A stretch of DNA of 12,458 bases from JBBDIO01 sp040880365 (lineage in GTDB: Bacteria > Chloroflexota > Anaerolineae > Caldilineales > Caldilineaceae), in assembly GCA_040880365.1 (NCBI GenBank), contig JBBDIO010000257.1:1-12458 (forward strand), read 5' to 3'. The notes under the pieces are model-generated. The model saw only the letters and a list, made by a program, of their open reading frames with translations. It had not been told where the DNA came from and ran no database searches. The position numbers were made by a program, and so were the translations under genes. The number at the start of each line of letters is the position of its first letter. Within the stretch, counting starts at the first letter, position 1. Positions 1 through 6,463 of the stretch are shown here, in pieces.

Positions 1-309
1 TTGAAGGTTACGATGTGACGGTTTGCCCAACAGGCATTCGCAACAGGTTTGCCCGCGGGTTCACCGCCAGGTTGCCCCGTCAAGTCCCCGGTAATCGATT
101 CTCAATGCGCAGATGTATACCCAACGGGCAAGCAAAACACCGGATCCGCGCGCGAGCCGGTTATCGGTATTTTTGGCGAATGCACGCCGCGCACATGCAA
201 TTTGGGTAGACAGCTTCACATCTGGAAATCGGCTTGGAAAATTGAGAAGAATTGGGTGCGATTCAAACTATATGCGCGTTGACCGTCCTTGTCAAACAAC
301 CCAAAAATG
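1..309. other. Gene-free stretch at window start
   Basis: No coding region can be supported here. The short open frames have no ribosome binding site, no recognisable domain and unconvincing composition. The first bases in frame 3 read EGYDVTV, which could be the tail of a gene entering from the left, but the frame then degenerates into arginine/proline-rich text up to position 208. I see no tRNA, IS end or terminator. The stretch leads directly into the broken LLM gene, so it may be eroded former coding DNA. Confidence 0.5.
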
Positions 310-339
310 CCTCCCCAAAATACATTTTTTTTGGGGAGG
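310..339. repeat. 11-bp perfect inverted repeat (hairpin) at left edge of LLM remnant
   Basis: CCTCCCCAAAA (310-320) and TTTTGGGGAGG (329-339) are exact reverse complements with an 8-nt A/T-rich loop. No T-run follows on the plus strand, so it is not a typical plus-strand terminator. Read on the minus strand it is followed by CATTTTT, but no minus-strand gene ends here. The right arm contains GGGGAGG, which would act as a Shine-Dalgarno for the GTG at 345 and would be sequestered in the folded RNA. It also marks where LLM homology begins, so it could be a recombination or insertion scar. Confidence 0.6.
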
Positions 340-344
340 AGGGT

Positions 345-731
345 GTGGGCTTCGACTCCATCTGGGTCCACGACCGCTTTATGCAAGTGGGCGAAATCGG
401 CGTGTGGGAAAGCTATGCGCTGCTGGCCGCGCTGGCCGCCGTCACCACGCGCGTGGAGATGCGCGTGGAGATCGGCAACCTGGTCACCTGGTTTGGCTAT
501 CGCAGCGCGCTGATTGTGGCGGATGCCATCCACACCCCAGCCACCCTGTCCGCCACCCATCCATTTGGCCCGCCAATCCTCGGCCCGCCCGCCGAAATCG
601 CCACCAGCCTGCACGCCTTTGCCGCCAAAAGCATCTCCCATTTGCAGATCGCCGTCACGCCGCAATCGCCCCAGGGCATCGAAGCCTTTGGGGATGTGCT
701 GGATGCACTGCGCACAGCCCAAAATCGCTGA
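345..731 (+). pseudogene. Internally deleted luciferase-like (LLM) flavin-dependent monooxygenase remnant
   Basis: The frame begins with GFDSIWVHDRF and continues GVWESYALLAALAAVTTRVE and IGNLVTWFGYRSA. This is the N-terminal pattern of LLM-class (F420/FMN-dependent) oxidoreductases (ALGFDSIW, WE.W.LLAALAAVT.R..IG.LV). After about residue 60 it jumps to ILGPPAEIATSLHAFAAKSISHLQI and GIEAFGDVLDALR, which resembles the extreme C-terminus of the same family (GSPEEIAE.L..F...G..H.Q, then IE.F..VL). The first strand and the whole middle of the barrel, roughly 200 residues including most of the flavin site, are missing, yet both ends share one frame. The fragment is about 128 residues against roughly 280-340 for the family. 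A GTG at 345 follows GGGGAGGAGG (333-342), so a short product could still be made, but no catalytic function is expected. A 12-bp tandem duplication (449-472) adds four residues. Confidence 0.7.
449..472. repeat. 12-bp perfect tandem duplication inside LLM remnant
   Basis: GCGCGTGGAGAT occurs twice head to tail (449-460 and 461-472). It encodes RVEM-RVEI, where family members normally have a single R-V-E-I-G run. This suggests an in-frame slippage insertion in the degraded gene. Confidence 0.9.
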
Positions 732-817
732 TTGTCTGGCGCGCACCCAAACCTGCGCATCAAACCTGCACATGAAAACTGCGTGTATACCCGATGCGGT
801 TTCGCAGAAACGGGTGA

Positions 818-843
818 ACCGATATAGCATACCGATATAGCAT
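818..843. repeat. 13-bp perfect tandem repeat upstream of VOC gene
   Basis: ACCGATATAGCAT is present twice head to tail (818-830, 831-843), ending 45 bp before the VOC start codon. Each copy contains GATATAGCAT, which resembles a weak -10 element (TATAGC), so the duplication doubles a possible promoter -10 or an operator half. No good -35 hexamer is visible, so promoter function is only a possibility. Confidence 0.85.
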
Positions 844-888
844 GGAGAAACGATCACACCTACCACACCCAAACGCAAGGAACACCCA

Positions 889-1284
889 ATGTTATCCGCG
901 GTCAAACACATCAGCTATGTCATCATCCTCTGCGAAGATATGCAACGCATGAAGGCATTCTATCGCGGCCTGTTCGATTTTGCCGTCGATTCCGAATCTG
1001 AAACCAGTCTGGCCTTGCGCGCCGGTTCGCTCTTGCTGGGCTTGCGCAAACGTACTCGCGCCTACGACGGCAGCGGCGTGCGCCCGGAGTTGCCCGGCGT
1101 GCAGATTGCATTTCTGGTGGAACGGGACGAGGTAGACCGATGCTATGCACAACTGCTGGAAAAAGGGGTAGAGATTCTGGACCCGCCCGCCGACCAACCG
1201 CGCGGCCATCGCACCGTCTATTTTGCCGACCCCGAAGGCAATCAGCTCGAAATCTATGCCGAAATCGAACCCTTTGAGGGCTAG
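889..1284 (+). CDS. VOC superfamily (glyoxalase/bleomycin-resistance fold) protein
   Basis: A 131-residue single-domain protein of the vicinal oxygen chelate superfamily. The first beta-alpha-beta-beta-beta half carries VKHISYVII (H7 at the usual metal-ligand position) and MKAFYRGLFDF. The second half has PGVQIAFLV (Q72), the helix VDRCYAQLLEKGVEI, and the C-terminal FADPEGNQLEIY signature with E121, the usual last metal ligand. H7 and E121 are therefore conserved, with Q72 at the position often held by His. Likely cytosolic; the substrate is unknown (lactoylglutathione-like, dioxygenase-like or antibiotic-binding roles are all possible). The ATG at 889 is preceded by AAGG (877-880) at 8-nt spacing. 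It lies 63 bp upstream of the MFS gene on the same strand; co-transcription is possible but not shown. Confidence 0.85.
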   Translation: MLSAVKHISYVIILCEDMQRMKAFYRGLFDFAVDSESETSLALRAGSLLLGLRKRTRAYDGSGVRPELPGVQIAFLVERDEVDRCYAQLLEKGVEILDPPADQPRGHRTVYFADPEGNQLEIYAEIEPFEG

Positions 1285-1303
1285 CGCCCGAACCCGCCTC
1301 TAA

Positions 1304-1343
1304 ATCACGCACACCTGGATCGCGCACACCTGGATTGCACACA
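1304..1343. repeat. 15-bp tandem repeat between VOC and MFS genes
   Basis: ATCACGCACACCTGG (1304-1318) is followed directly by ATCGCGCACACCTGG (1319-1333), 14 of 15 identical, then by a decayed third start (ATTGCACACA, 1334-1343). The array fills most of the 63-bp spacer and leaves no visible Shine-Dalgarno before the ATG at 1348. Confidence 0.85.
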
Positions 1344-1347
1344 GCAC

Positions 1348-2643
1348 ATGGCAAAAGTACCCGTTCATCCACCCATTGCCCCGGCCCAACCCATAGCGCA
1401 GGGCACGATGGCCGCCCTGCGCCAACCCGGCTTTGCGTGGTTTCTCACCGGCACCATCCTCTCCAACAGCGGGCAGTGGATTCAGCAAGTCACGCTCAGT
1501 TGGCTGGTCTATGAATTGACGGGATCGGGCGTAATGCTGGGCACGCTCAACCTGGTGCGCTCGATTGCCACGATTGGGCTGGCCCCCCTTTCGGGTGTGG
1601 CGATTGATCGTCTATCCCGCCGTGGCCTGCTCTATGCCACCAATGGCTGGCTGTTTACCATCAGCCTGATTTTTGGGTTTGTGCTGCTGTTCGCGCCGGG
1701 GGTCATCTGGCCGCTTTTTATCTTTGCCCTGTTGGGGGGTGTGGCCCAGGCCGTGAGTATGCCGCTGAATCAGACGCTGGTCTTTAGTCTGGTGCCGCGG
1801 GCGCTGGCGCCCAGTGCCGTGGCGCTGGTCCAGACCGGCTGGGCGGTCATGCGCTCCATTGGCCCGGCAATTGGCGGCTTTCTGATTCTGTGGTTTGGGC
1901 CGTCGGGCAATTTCTTTGTCCAGGCGGGCGCCTATGCCCTGGTCGCGCTCACCATCACCCGGCTCAACCTGCCCCCCGAACGTACCGCGCTCAAACCCGG
2001 CTCCACCTTCGGCAGCCTGCGCGAAGGGCTGCGCTTTATCAAACAGCAGCCGACCACGCGCGCCTTTATCCTCATGGGCTGGGTTTTGCCCCTCGTCATC
2101 ATCCCCATTTTTTCAGCGTTGCCGCCCATTTATGCCAAAGACATCTTTGAAGGCGGCCCCGATACGCTGGGCCTGCTACTTTCGGGCGTGGGCATTGGCG
2201 GCATCGCAGGCGGGTTTGTCAGCGCCGGGCTGGGCCGGTTCGACCGCCGCGGCCTGATCCAGCTGTTATCGCTGCTGCTCACCAGTCTATCGCTCCTGGG
2301 GTTTGCGCTCAGCCCCAATCTATGGGTCGCGCTCGCCTGGTTTATAGCCGCCGGTTTCTTTGAAATGATCTACATTACATCCAACCAAACCCTGCTCCAG
2401 CTATCCATACCCGATGCTCTGCGCGGCCGCGTGACCGGCATTGTGAGCCTGAACGCGGGGCTTATGCCCATTGGCGCGCTGCTGGCGGGCGTGGGTGCAG
2501 ATCTCTTTGGCCCGCAACTCATCACTATCATCCTCAGCGGCAGCGGCATCGCCATCGCCATCATCGTGTTTTTGGCTTCGCCCACCATCCGCGACTATCG
2601 CCTGAGCCGCGCCCTGGAAGACGCCACAGCAGACGAACAGTAG
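1348..2643 (+). CDS. MFS transporter, MFS_3/EntS-like efflux type
   Basis: A 431-residue polytopic inner-membrane protein with about 12 hydrophobic segments in two halves, the normal size for the major facilitator superfamily. Visible marks are the helix-1 text FLTGTILSNSGQWIQQVTLSWLVYELTGS, the loop 2-3 motif A GVAIDRLSRR (residues 83-92), the degenerate repeat of that motif GLGRFDRRG in the second half, and PDALRGRVTGI before helix 10, typical of the MFS_3 group that includes the enterobactin exporter EntS. It is probably a proton-driven exporter; the substrate cannot be read from sequence. The iron-siderophore genes in this window are far away on the other strand, so a siderophore link is only a thought. 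The start is uncertain: ATG 1348 lacks an SD, and an in-frame ATG at 1408 (GGGCACG before it) would start at MAALRQPGFAWF, just before helix 1. The gene ends 7 bp before the assembly gap. Confidence 0.85.
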   Translation: MAKVPVHPPIAPAQPIAQGTMAALRQPGFAWFLTGTILSNSGQWIQQVTLSWLVYELTGSGVMLGTLNLVRSIATIGLAPLSGVAIDRLSRRGLLYATNGWLFTISLIFGFVLLFAPGVIWPLFIFALLGGVAQAVSMPLNQTLVFSLVPRALAPSAVALVQTGWAVMRSIGPAIGGFLILWFGPSGNFFVQAGAYALVALTITRLNLPPERTALKPGSTFGSLREGLRFIKQQPTTRAFILMGWVLPLVIIPIFSALPPIYAKDIFEGGPDTLGLLLSGVGIGGIAGGFVSAGLGRFDRRGLIQLLSLLLTSLSLLGFALSPNLWVALAWFIAAGFFEMIYITSNQTLLQLSIPDALRGRVTGIVSLNAGLMPIGALLAGVGADLFGPQLITIILSGSGIAIAIIVFLASPTIRDYRLSRALEDATADEQ

Positions 2644-2650
2644 AAGATGA

Positions 2651-2750
2651 NNNNNNNNNNNNNNNNNNNNNNNNNNNNNNNNNNNNNNNNNNNNNNNNNN
2701 NNNNNNNNNNNNNNNNNNNNNNNNNNNNNNNNNNNNNNNNNNNNNNNNNN
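2651..2750. other. Assembly gap (100 N)
   Basis: Exactly 100 undetermined bases, the conventional placeholder for a gap of unknown size. The bases to its left end in AAGATGA (2644-2650) and those to its right start with AAGATGA (2751-2757). The true gap could therefore be zero or negative (overlapping contig ends) or could span a repeat. Any gene between the MFS gene and the sugar operon, such as a regulator, would be hidden here. Confidence 0.97.
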
Positions 2751-2801
2751 AAGATGACATAGACCGCGATCCCCCTGCGCGTGTGTGCCGATTTTTTTCG
2801 G

Positions 2802-2830
2802 TTGCGACACAAAAAGCTCTATGCTAGACT
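2802..2830 (+). promoter_or_regulatory. Possible sigma70-type promoter of carbohydrate ABC operon
   Basis: TTGCGA (2802-2807) and TAGACT (2825-2830) are spaced by 17 bp, each matching 4 of 6 consensus positions. If used, the transcript would have a leader of about 280 nt containing the 2994-3022 hairpin. The match is modest, and a promoter closer to the gene, for example around TTGATA at 2967, cannot be excluded. Confidence 0.35.
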
Positions 2831-2970
2831 CTTGCCATTCGCGCGTAACGTGGGTATTGTGCCCATACAGGATTAAAGCCACAGCGAGTTTAGGTTCAGG
2901 CGAGCACAGAAACCGTCAACGCAGTTCCTCTAACGAAATCAGGCCAAATCAACCGAGCCTGTATTTTTGA

Positions 2971-2994
2971 TAATCACATTGGTAATCACAATTC
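2971..2994 (+). promoter_or_regulatory. Direct repeat, possible regulator-binding site
   Basis: TAATCACA occurs at 2971-2978 and again at 2983-2990, exactly 12 bp apart (units TAATCACATTGG and TAATCACAATTC). It abuts the palindrome that starts at 2994. Tandem half-sites near one helical turn upstream of a sugar-transport operon fit a transcription-factor site, but no family consensus is recognised. Confidence 0.4.
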
Positions 2995-3022
2995 ATATCC
3001 GCATACGCCAGTATGGGATATG
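2994..3022 (+). promoter_or_regulatory. 12-bp-stem palindrome/hairpin upstream of SBP gene
   Basis: CATATCC (2994-3000) pairs with GGATATG (3016-3022), and CATAC (3002-3006) pairs with GTATG (3011-3015). The result is a continuous 12-bp stem with one bulged G at 3001 and a GCCA loop. It ends 95 nt before the SBP start codon and overlaps the in-frame ATG at 3013, which argues against that ATG as the start. It can be an operator for a dimeric repressor or an RNA hairpin in the leader. No U-run follows, so it is not a simple terminator. Confidence 0.6.
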
Positions 3023-3105
3023 CCCCTATGCAATTCACCAGTATCCATGATTATCCGATTCAGCTTGTGGTTATTTCAGCGAACAATTCAGAACCTATAT
3101 CAAAA

Positions 3106-3111
3106 AGGGAG
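3106..3111 (+). promoter_or_regulatory. Ribosome binding site deciding the SBP start
   Basis: AGGGAG ends 6 nt before ATG 3118. It selects that codon over the upstream in-frame ATGs at 3013 and 3028, and the resulting protein begins directly with a Tat/lipoprotein signal peptide. Confidence 0.85.
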
Positions 3112-3117
3112 CAACTT

Positions 3118-4488
3118 ATGCAGCAGGGCTTTTCTCGTCGCGATTTTCTGCGCGGCACAACTCTCCTCGGTGCAGGCATGTTGGCCGCGTGCGCCGCACC
3201 CACCAGCGCGCCCAGCGGGCAAACCAGTGGCGAAAGCAGCGCCAATGCCGGTGCCGAGAACATCAGCATCGAATGGTGGACGATTAATCTCAAGAGTACC
3301 TTTGGCGAAATCATGCAGAGCTACATTGACAATTACGAAGCCGAAAACCCCAATGTCACGATTGAGTGGGTAGATGTGCCCGGCAACGAAATCGCGCAGA
3401 AGTATGCCACCGCGCTTTCGGGCGGCAACGCGCCCGACGTCGCCAATATGTATCAGTTGGCCCGCTTCATCGAATTGGGCAGTGTGCTGGCGCTGGATGA
3501 ATATGTGTCTGCCGAAGATCAGGAAGCATTTGGCAGCTTCTGGGAATCGGGCGCAATTGGCGGCAGCCACTATGCCATCCCCTGGTATAGCACCTTTGCC
3601 AAACCCGCGGTCGTCAACGGCAAACTGGCCCAGGCCGCGGGTCTGGATCTCAGCAGCCCGCCCCAAACCTGGGAAGAGGTCTTCGAAATCGGGCGCGCCT
3701 CTCAGGATGCATGGGGTCCCGGTGTCCACGCCTGGGTCGATTGCTGGGATAGCCGGGCCTGGGCCTTTGAAGAAGGTCTGAATATCCTGAGCGATGATTT
3801 CACCGCCGCCGCGGTCAATACCCCCGAATGGGAAGCCCATATGGAAACCGTTCTGGGCCTGCACGCCGATGGGCTGATGAGCCTGGATAGCTACGCCTGC
3901 CCCGATTACCGGGTCGCCATCGACTGGTTCTGGCAAGGCATGGGCGCATTCATCAATAGCGGCACCTACATCCTCAATCGCACCGAAAACGAAGTGCTGG
4001 AAGCCGGGGAATTTGATGTGATCCCCACGGTTGTGGGCGACGCCAATCGCATCCCCGCCGACCCCCAGATCTTTGTCATCAGCCGCGATTCCGAACACCC
4101 GGAAATTGCCGTCGATTTTACCCTCTCCGTGGTGCGCACAGAGAACTTCATCCCGTTTGCCCAGGCTGTCGCCATTGCGCCTGCCTATCTGCCCGCATTG
4201 GAAGACCCCTTCTTCACCGAAGAGCCGGCCGAAGAGCCGGAAACCTATCAGGCAGGTCTCATCCGCAAGGCGGTGCAAATCGGCATCCAGGATATGCAAC
4301 GGGTGTCCATCGAACCGCTGAGCAAACCTGTCTCCTATTGGACTTCGGTCTATGAAGAAGTCTGGCAACAGGTCGCGGGCGAAGAGCTTGCCATGATCGA
4401 AGGCAATATCACCGCGGCAGAGTTCCTGGAACGCTGGGAAACCGCCATCAACGCGGCCATCGCCCAGGCCGAACCGGTCACTGCGTAG
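3118..4488 (+). CDS. Carbohydrate ABC transporter substrate-binding lipoprotein (family 1)
   Basis: A 456-residue extracytoplasmic solute-binding protein of the SBP_bac_1 (MalE/UgpB-like) family. It starts with a twin-arginine signal peptide (S-R-R-D-F-L at residues 6-11), a hydrophobic core, and the lipobox L-A-A-C with Cys25 as the lipidated residue, then a Ser/Ala/Gly linker. It is therefore likely folded before Tat export and anchored in the outer leaflet of the cytoplasmic membrane. The mature part opens with ISIEWWTINLKSTFGEIMQ and has typical features of the family: YEAENPNVTIEWVDVP, KYATALSGGNAPDVANM, and LPALEDPFF near the C-lobe. Many Trp/Tyr residues (WYSTFAKP, WVDCWDSRAWAFEEG) fit carbohydrate stacking; the sugar is unknown. 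An EEPAEEPE repeat (residues 368-375) arises from a 12-bp tandem duplication. First gene of an operon with two permeases and no ATPase. Confidence 0.9.
   Translation: MQQGFSRRDFLRGTTLLGAGMLAACAAPTSAPSGQTSGESSANAGAENISIEWWTINLKSTFGEIMQSYIDNYEAENPNVTIEWVDVPGNEIAQKYATALSGGNAPDVANMYQLARFIELGSVLALDEYVSAEDQEAFGSFWESGAIGGSHYAIPWYSTFAKPAVVNGKLAQAAGLDLSSPPQTWEEVFEIGRASQDAWGPGVHAWVDCWDSRAWAFEEGLNILSDDFTAAAVNTPEWEAHMETVLGLHADGLMSLDSYACPDYRVAIDWFWQGMGAFINSGTYILNRTENEVLEAGEFDVIPTVVGDANRIPADPQIFVISRDSEHPEIAVDFTLSVVRTENFIPFAQAVAIAPAYLPALEDPFFTEEPAEEPETYQAGLIRKAVQIGIQDMQRVSIEPLSKPVSYWTSVYEEVWQQVAGEELAMIEGNITAAEFLERWETAINAAIAQAEPVTA
4219..4242. repeat. 12-bp tandem duplication within SBP gene
   Basis: GAAGAGCCGGCC (4219-4230) is followed by GAAGAGCCGGAA (4231-4242), 10 of 12 identical, encoding EEPA-EEPE. 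It looks like an in-frame slippage expansion in a surface loop. Confidence 0.75.
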
Positions 4489-4509
4489 CACAATCACTTT
4501 GTACAAAGT

Positions 4510-4568
4510 CGCCGTCGCCCGTGTGCCGGGAACCCGTGTGTAGGGCGCCCATGTGCAGGGCGACGGCG
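4510..4568 (+). promoter_or_regulatory. SBP-permease intergenic stem-loop with 15-bp triple repeat
   Basis: CGCCGTCGCCC (4510-4520) and GGGCGACGGCG (4558-4568) form an 11-bp perfect stem enclosing 37 nt. Nested inside are CGGG-AA-CCCG (4527-4536) and the palindrome GGGCGCCC (4543-4550). The span 4518-4562 is three head-to-tail 15-bp units of the form CCC-R-TGTG-NN-GGG-NN (CCCGTGTGCCGGGAA, CCCGTGTGTAGGGCG, CCCATGTGCAGGGCG). No U-run follows. In binding-protein operons such as malE-malF, an intergenic hairpin raises binding protein over permease by protecting the upstream mRNA or reducing read-through; the same role is inferred here. Confidence 0.65.
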
Positions 4569-4591
4569 CAATTCACCAGGGAAGTCTGCAA

Positions 4592-5521
4592 ATGGCAAGT
4601 TCCACACTAATCGAGACCAGAACCAAACCGCGGCGCATGACCATGCAAACGCGACGGGTTTACATGGCCTATCTTTTTCTTGCGCCCGCGCTGTTGGGCC
4701 TGATTATCTTTCTCATCATCCCCCTGGTCTGGGGCATCTGGATCAGCTTCACCGATTTCACACCGGGAAGGCCCAGCACCTTTGTGGGGCTAGAAAACTA
4801 CATCCGTGTCTTCACCGATCCGATTGTGCGCGGCGCAACCGTCGTGGTGATTAAATATGCGCTGGTAGTCATCCCCTTTCTGGTAGTGGTGCCGCTGCTC
4901 ATGGCTTTCCCCCTCAACCAGGATTTTCGCGGCATCGGCATCTATCGGGCAGGCGTCTACTTCCCGCATATCGTCTCGATGGTAGTCGTTGCGACCATGT
5001 TCATCTACATCTACCGCAGCGACGGCATTATCAACCAACTGCTATGGCGGCTTTTTGGGCTGTTTGGGGCAGAATTCGAGCCGATTTCGTTTCTCAAAAG
5101 CAGTAGCTGGGCCTTGATCGCCGTGATCTTTGTCACGGTTTTCAAATCCAGCGGCTACTATGCCATTCTCTATCTGGCCGGGCTGCAAAATGTGCCCGGC
5201 GAATTGCTTGAAGCCGCGCAGATCGACGGTGCCAACTGGCTCCAGCGACTCTGGTATGTCATCCTGCCCCAGATACGCCCCATGTCCACGCTCATTATCA
5301 TTGTGGCAACCATCGGCAGCCTGAAACTGTTTGGCGAGGTCTTTGTGATGACCAATGGCGGGCCTGGGCTGGCGACGCAAAGCCTCATGCTCACCGTCTA
5401 TCAACAGGCCTTTCAATACTTCCGCTTTGGCTATGCGTCGGCGCTGGCAATTGTGATGACGGTGTTTATTCTTATGCTTTCCTGGTTGAGCCTCAAAATG
5501 TCGGAATGGAGTCAGCGCTAA
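4592..5521 (+). CDS. Carbohydrate ABC transporter permease 1 (MalF/UgpA-like)
   Basis: A 309-residue inner-membrane permease of the binding-protein-dependent transport family, with about six transmembrane segments (the first is YLFLAPALLGLIIFLIIPLVWGIW, residues 27-50; the last is at 283-300). The EAA loop that docks the ATPase is clear: E207-A-A, then I-D-G and I-L-P, ending near P230. The F-V-M-T-N-G-G-P segment (251-258) is typical of UgpA/LacF-like permeases. It should form a heterodimer with the next gene product. ATG 4592 is chosen because AGGGAAG (4578-4584) sits 7 nt upstream; the open frame extends to 4553, but that start lies inside the spacer hairpin. The gene is followed without a gap by the second permease. 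Confidence 0.9.
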   Translation: MASSTLIETRTKPRRMTMQTRRVYMAYLFLAPALLGLIIFLIIPLVWGIWISFTDFTPGRPSTFVGLENYIRVFTDPIVRGATVVVIKYALVVIPFLVVVPLLMAFPLNQDFRGIGIYRAGVYFPHIVSMVVVATMFIYIYRSDGIINQLLWRLFGLFGAEFEPISFLKSSSWALIAVIFVTVFKSSGYYAILYLAGLQNVPGELLEAAQIDGANWLQRLWYVILPQIRPMSTLIIIVATIGSLKLFGEVFVMTNGGPGLATQSLMLTVYQQAFQYFRFGYASALAIVMTVFILMLSWLSLKMSEWSQR

Positions 5522-6463
5522 GTGGCGTCTATCGATACTACCCCTAATCCATCGCCCGGCACACCGTCCGGCACACCGCCTGGGGCCTCCAATCTGGCGG
5601 TCGAGCCTGCGCTCCCCACACGTCTGCGCAAATTCCCCTGGGCCAATCTGTTGACCATCGTCATCATGACCCCCCTGCTGTTTGCGTTCCTCTATCCATT
5701 TCTGTGGATGCTGGCCGTCTCGATCTCGCCCTCGTCCATCAATCCCTATGCCTACCCCCCAAACCTCTTACCCTGGATCGGCGGCTGGGTGCCCACGCTA
5801 GGCCATTTCGAATCGCTGGTCAATCAGTTTCCCTTTTTTCGCTTCCTGCTCAATAGCTTCATCTATGCCATCGGGGAAATCATCCCCATGCTGCTTATTG
5901 CTTCGATGGCGGGCTATGTGCTGGGGCGCTGGGAATTTCCGGGGCGCGACTTTGTTTTCGCCCTGATTCTGGCGACCTTCATCGTGCCTTCCGAAGTCAC
6001 GCTCATCCCCACCTATCTGGTCGTCCAGAATCTGTTGGGGCTAGACAACTATCAGAGCCTGATTGTGCCTGCCTGGACCAGCGCGTTTACCATTTTTCTC
6101 ATGCGCCAGGCGTTCCAGGGGCTGCCCCAGGAACTGGAGTCCGCCGCGATTGTCGACGGTGCAGGCGAATTTCGCATTTTCTGGCAAATCATGCTGCCAC
6201 TCACCCGCCCCACGCTGGCATTTGCCGCGACCACGGCGTTTGCCGTCACCTGGGGCGACTATCTGCGCCCACTCATCTATCTCACCAGCGAAGAACTCTA
6301 TCCCATTACGCTGGGCATTCTCATGCTCAATTCGGCGTTCTATGGCAGCTTCAATGTCATCGCCGGGGGCATGGTGCTGGCAACCCTGCCGATTGGCATT
6401 ATCTTCTTCCTGGCACAGAAACACTTTGTGCGCGGGCTTTCCGAGGGTGCACTCAAGGGCTAA
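5522..6463 (+). CDS. Carbohydrate ABC transporter permease 2 (MalG/UgpE-like)
   Basis: A 313-residue partner permease. After a Pro/Gly/Thr-rich cytosolic N-terminus (about 35 residues) come six hydrophobic segments (around 43-66, 107-133, 145-168, 178-195, 230-245 and 278-298). The EAA loop is E206-S-A-A-I-V-D-G to L-P-L-T-R-P (end residue 230). The start is GTG directly after the TAA of permease 1 (5519-5521), with GGAG at 5508-5511 inside the upstream gene, so translation is probably coupled. A 12-bp duplication (5556-5579) expands the N-terminal linker. No ATP-binding gene follows. The operon ends here against a convergent operon, so the importer presumably uses a shared MsmK/UgpC-type ATPase encoded elsewhere. 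Confidence 0.9.
   Translation: MASIDTTPNPSPGTPSGTPPGASNLAVEPALPTRLRKFPWANLLTIVIMTPLLFAFLYPFLWMLAVSISPSSINPYAYPPNLLPWIGGWVPTLGHFESLVNQFPFFRFLLNSFIYAIGEIIPMLLIASMAGYVLGRWEFPGRDFVFALILATFIVPSEVTLIPTYLVVQNLLGLDNYQSLIVPAWTSAFTIFLMRQAFQGLPQELESAAIVDGAGEFRIFWQIMLPLTRPTLAFAATTAFAVTWGDYLRPLIYLTSEELYPITLGILMLNSAFYGSFNVIAGGMVLATLPIGIIFFLAQKHFVRGLSEGALKG
5556..5579. repeat. 12-bp tandem duplication in permease 2 N-terminus
   Basis: CCGGCACACCGT (5556-5567) is followed by CCGGCACACCGC (5568-5579), 11 of 12 identical, giving the G-T-P-S-G-T-P-P linker of the non-conserved N-terminal tail. Confidence 0.85.

Larger units (their letters stand above)
2751..3117 (+). other. Gene-free leader upstream of carbohydrate ABC operon
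   Basis: These 367 bp carry no convincing coding sequence. The frame open from 3013 adds 35 residues of atypical sequence in front of the real signal peptide, so it is treated as leader. The region is more A/T-rich than its surroundings and contains a possible promoter (2802-2830), a direct repeat (2971-2994) and a strong palindrome (2994-3022), described separately. This is the expected place for carbon-source control of the operon. Confidence 0.6.

Noticed and set aside
310..339. Rho-independent terminator
   Set aside because: No U-run follows on the plus strand, and no minus-strand gene ends at this point.
216..911. Minus-strand open frame of 231 codons at window start
   Set aside because: It spans the LLM remnant on the opposite strand and has no family resemblance or SD, whereas the plus-strand frame has clear LLM motifs.
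3013..3117. N-terminal extension of the sugar-binding protein from ATG 3013
   Set aside because: It would place 35 residues before the Tat signal, lies on the palindrome at 2994-3022 and lacks an SD; ATG 3118 has an ideal AGGGAG.
3100..4506. Long minus-strand open frame (468 codons) opposite the sugar-binding-protein gene
   Set aside because: It is the antisense shadow of a clear SBP gene: the plus-strand protein has a signal peptide, lipobox and family motifs, while the shadow has none and no SD.
4518..4562. CRISPR array
   Set aside because: The units are only 15 bp, are contiguous without spacers, and no cas genes are present.
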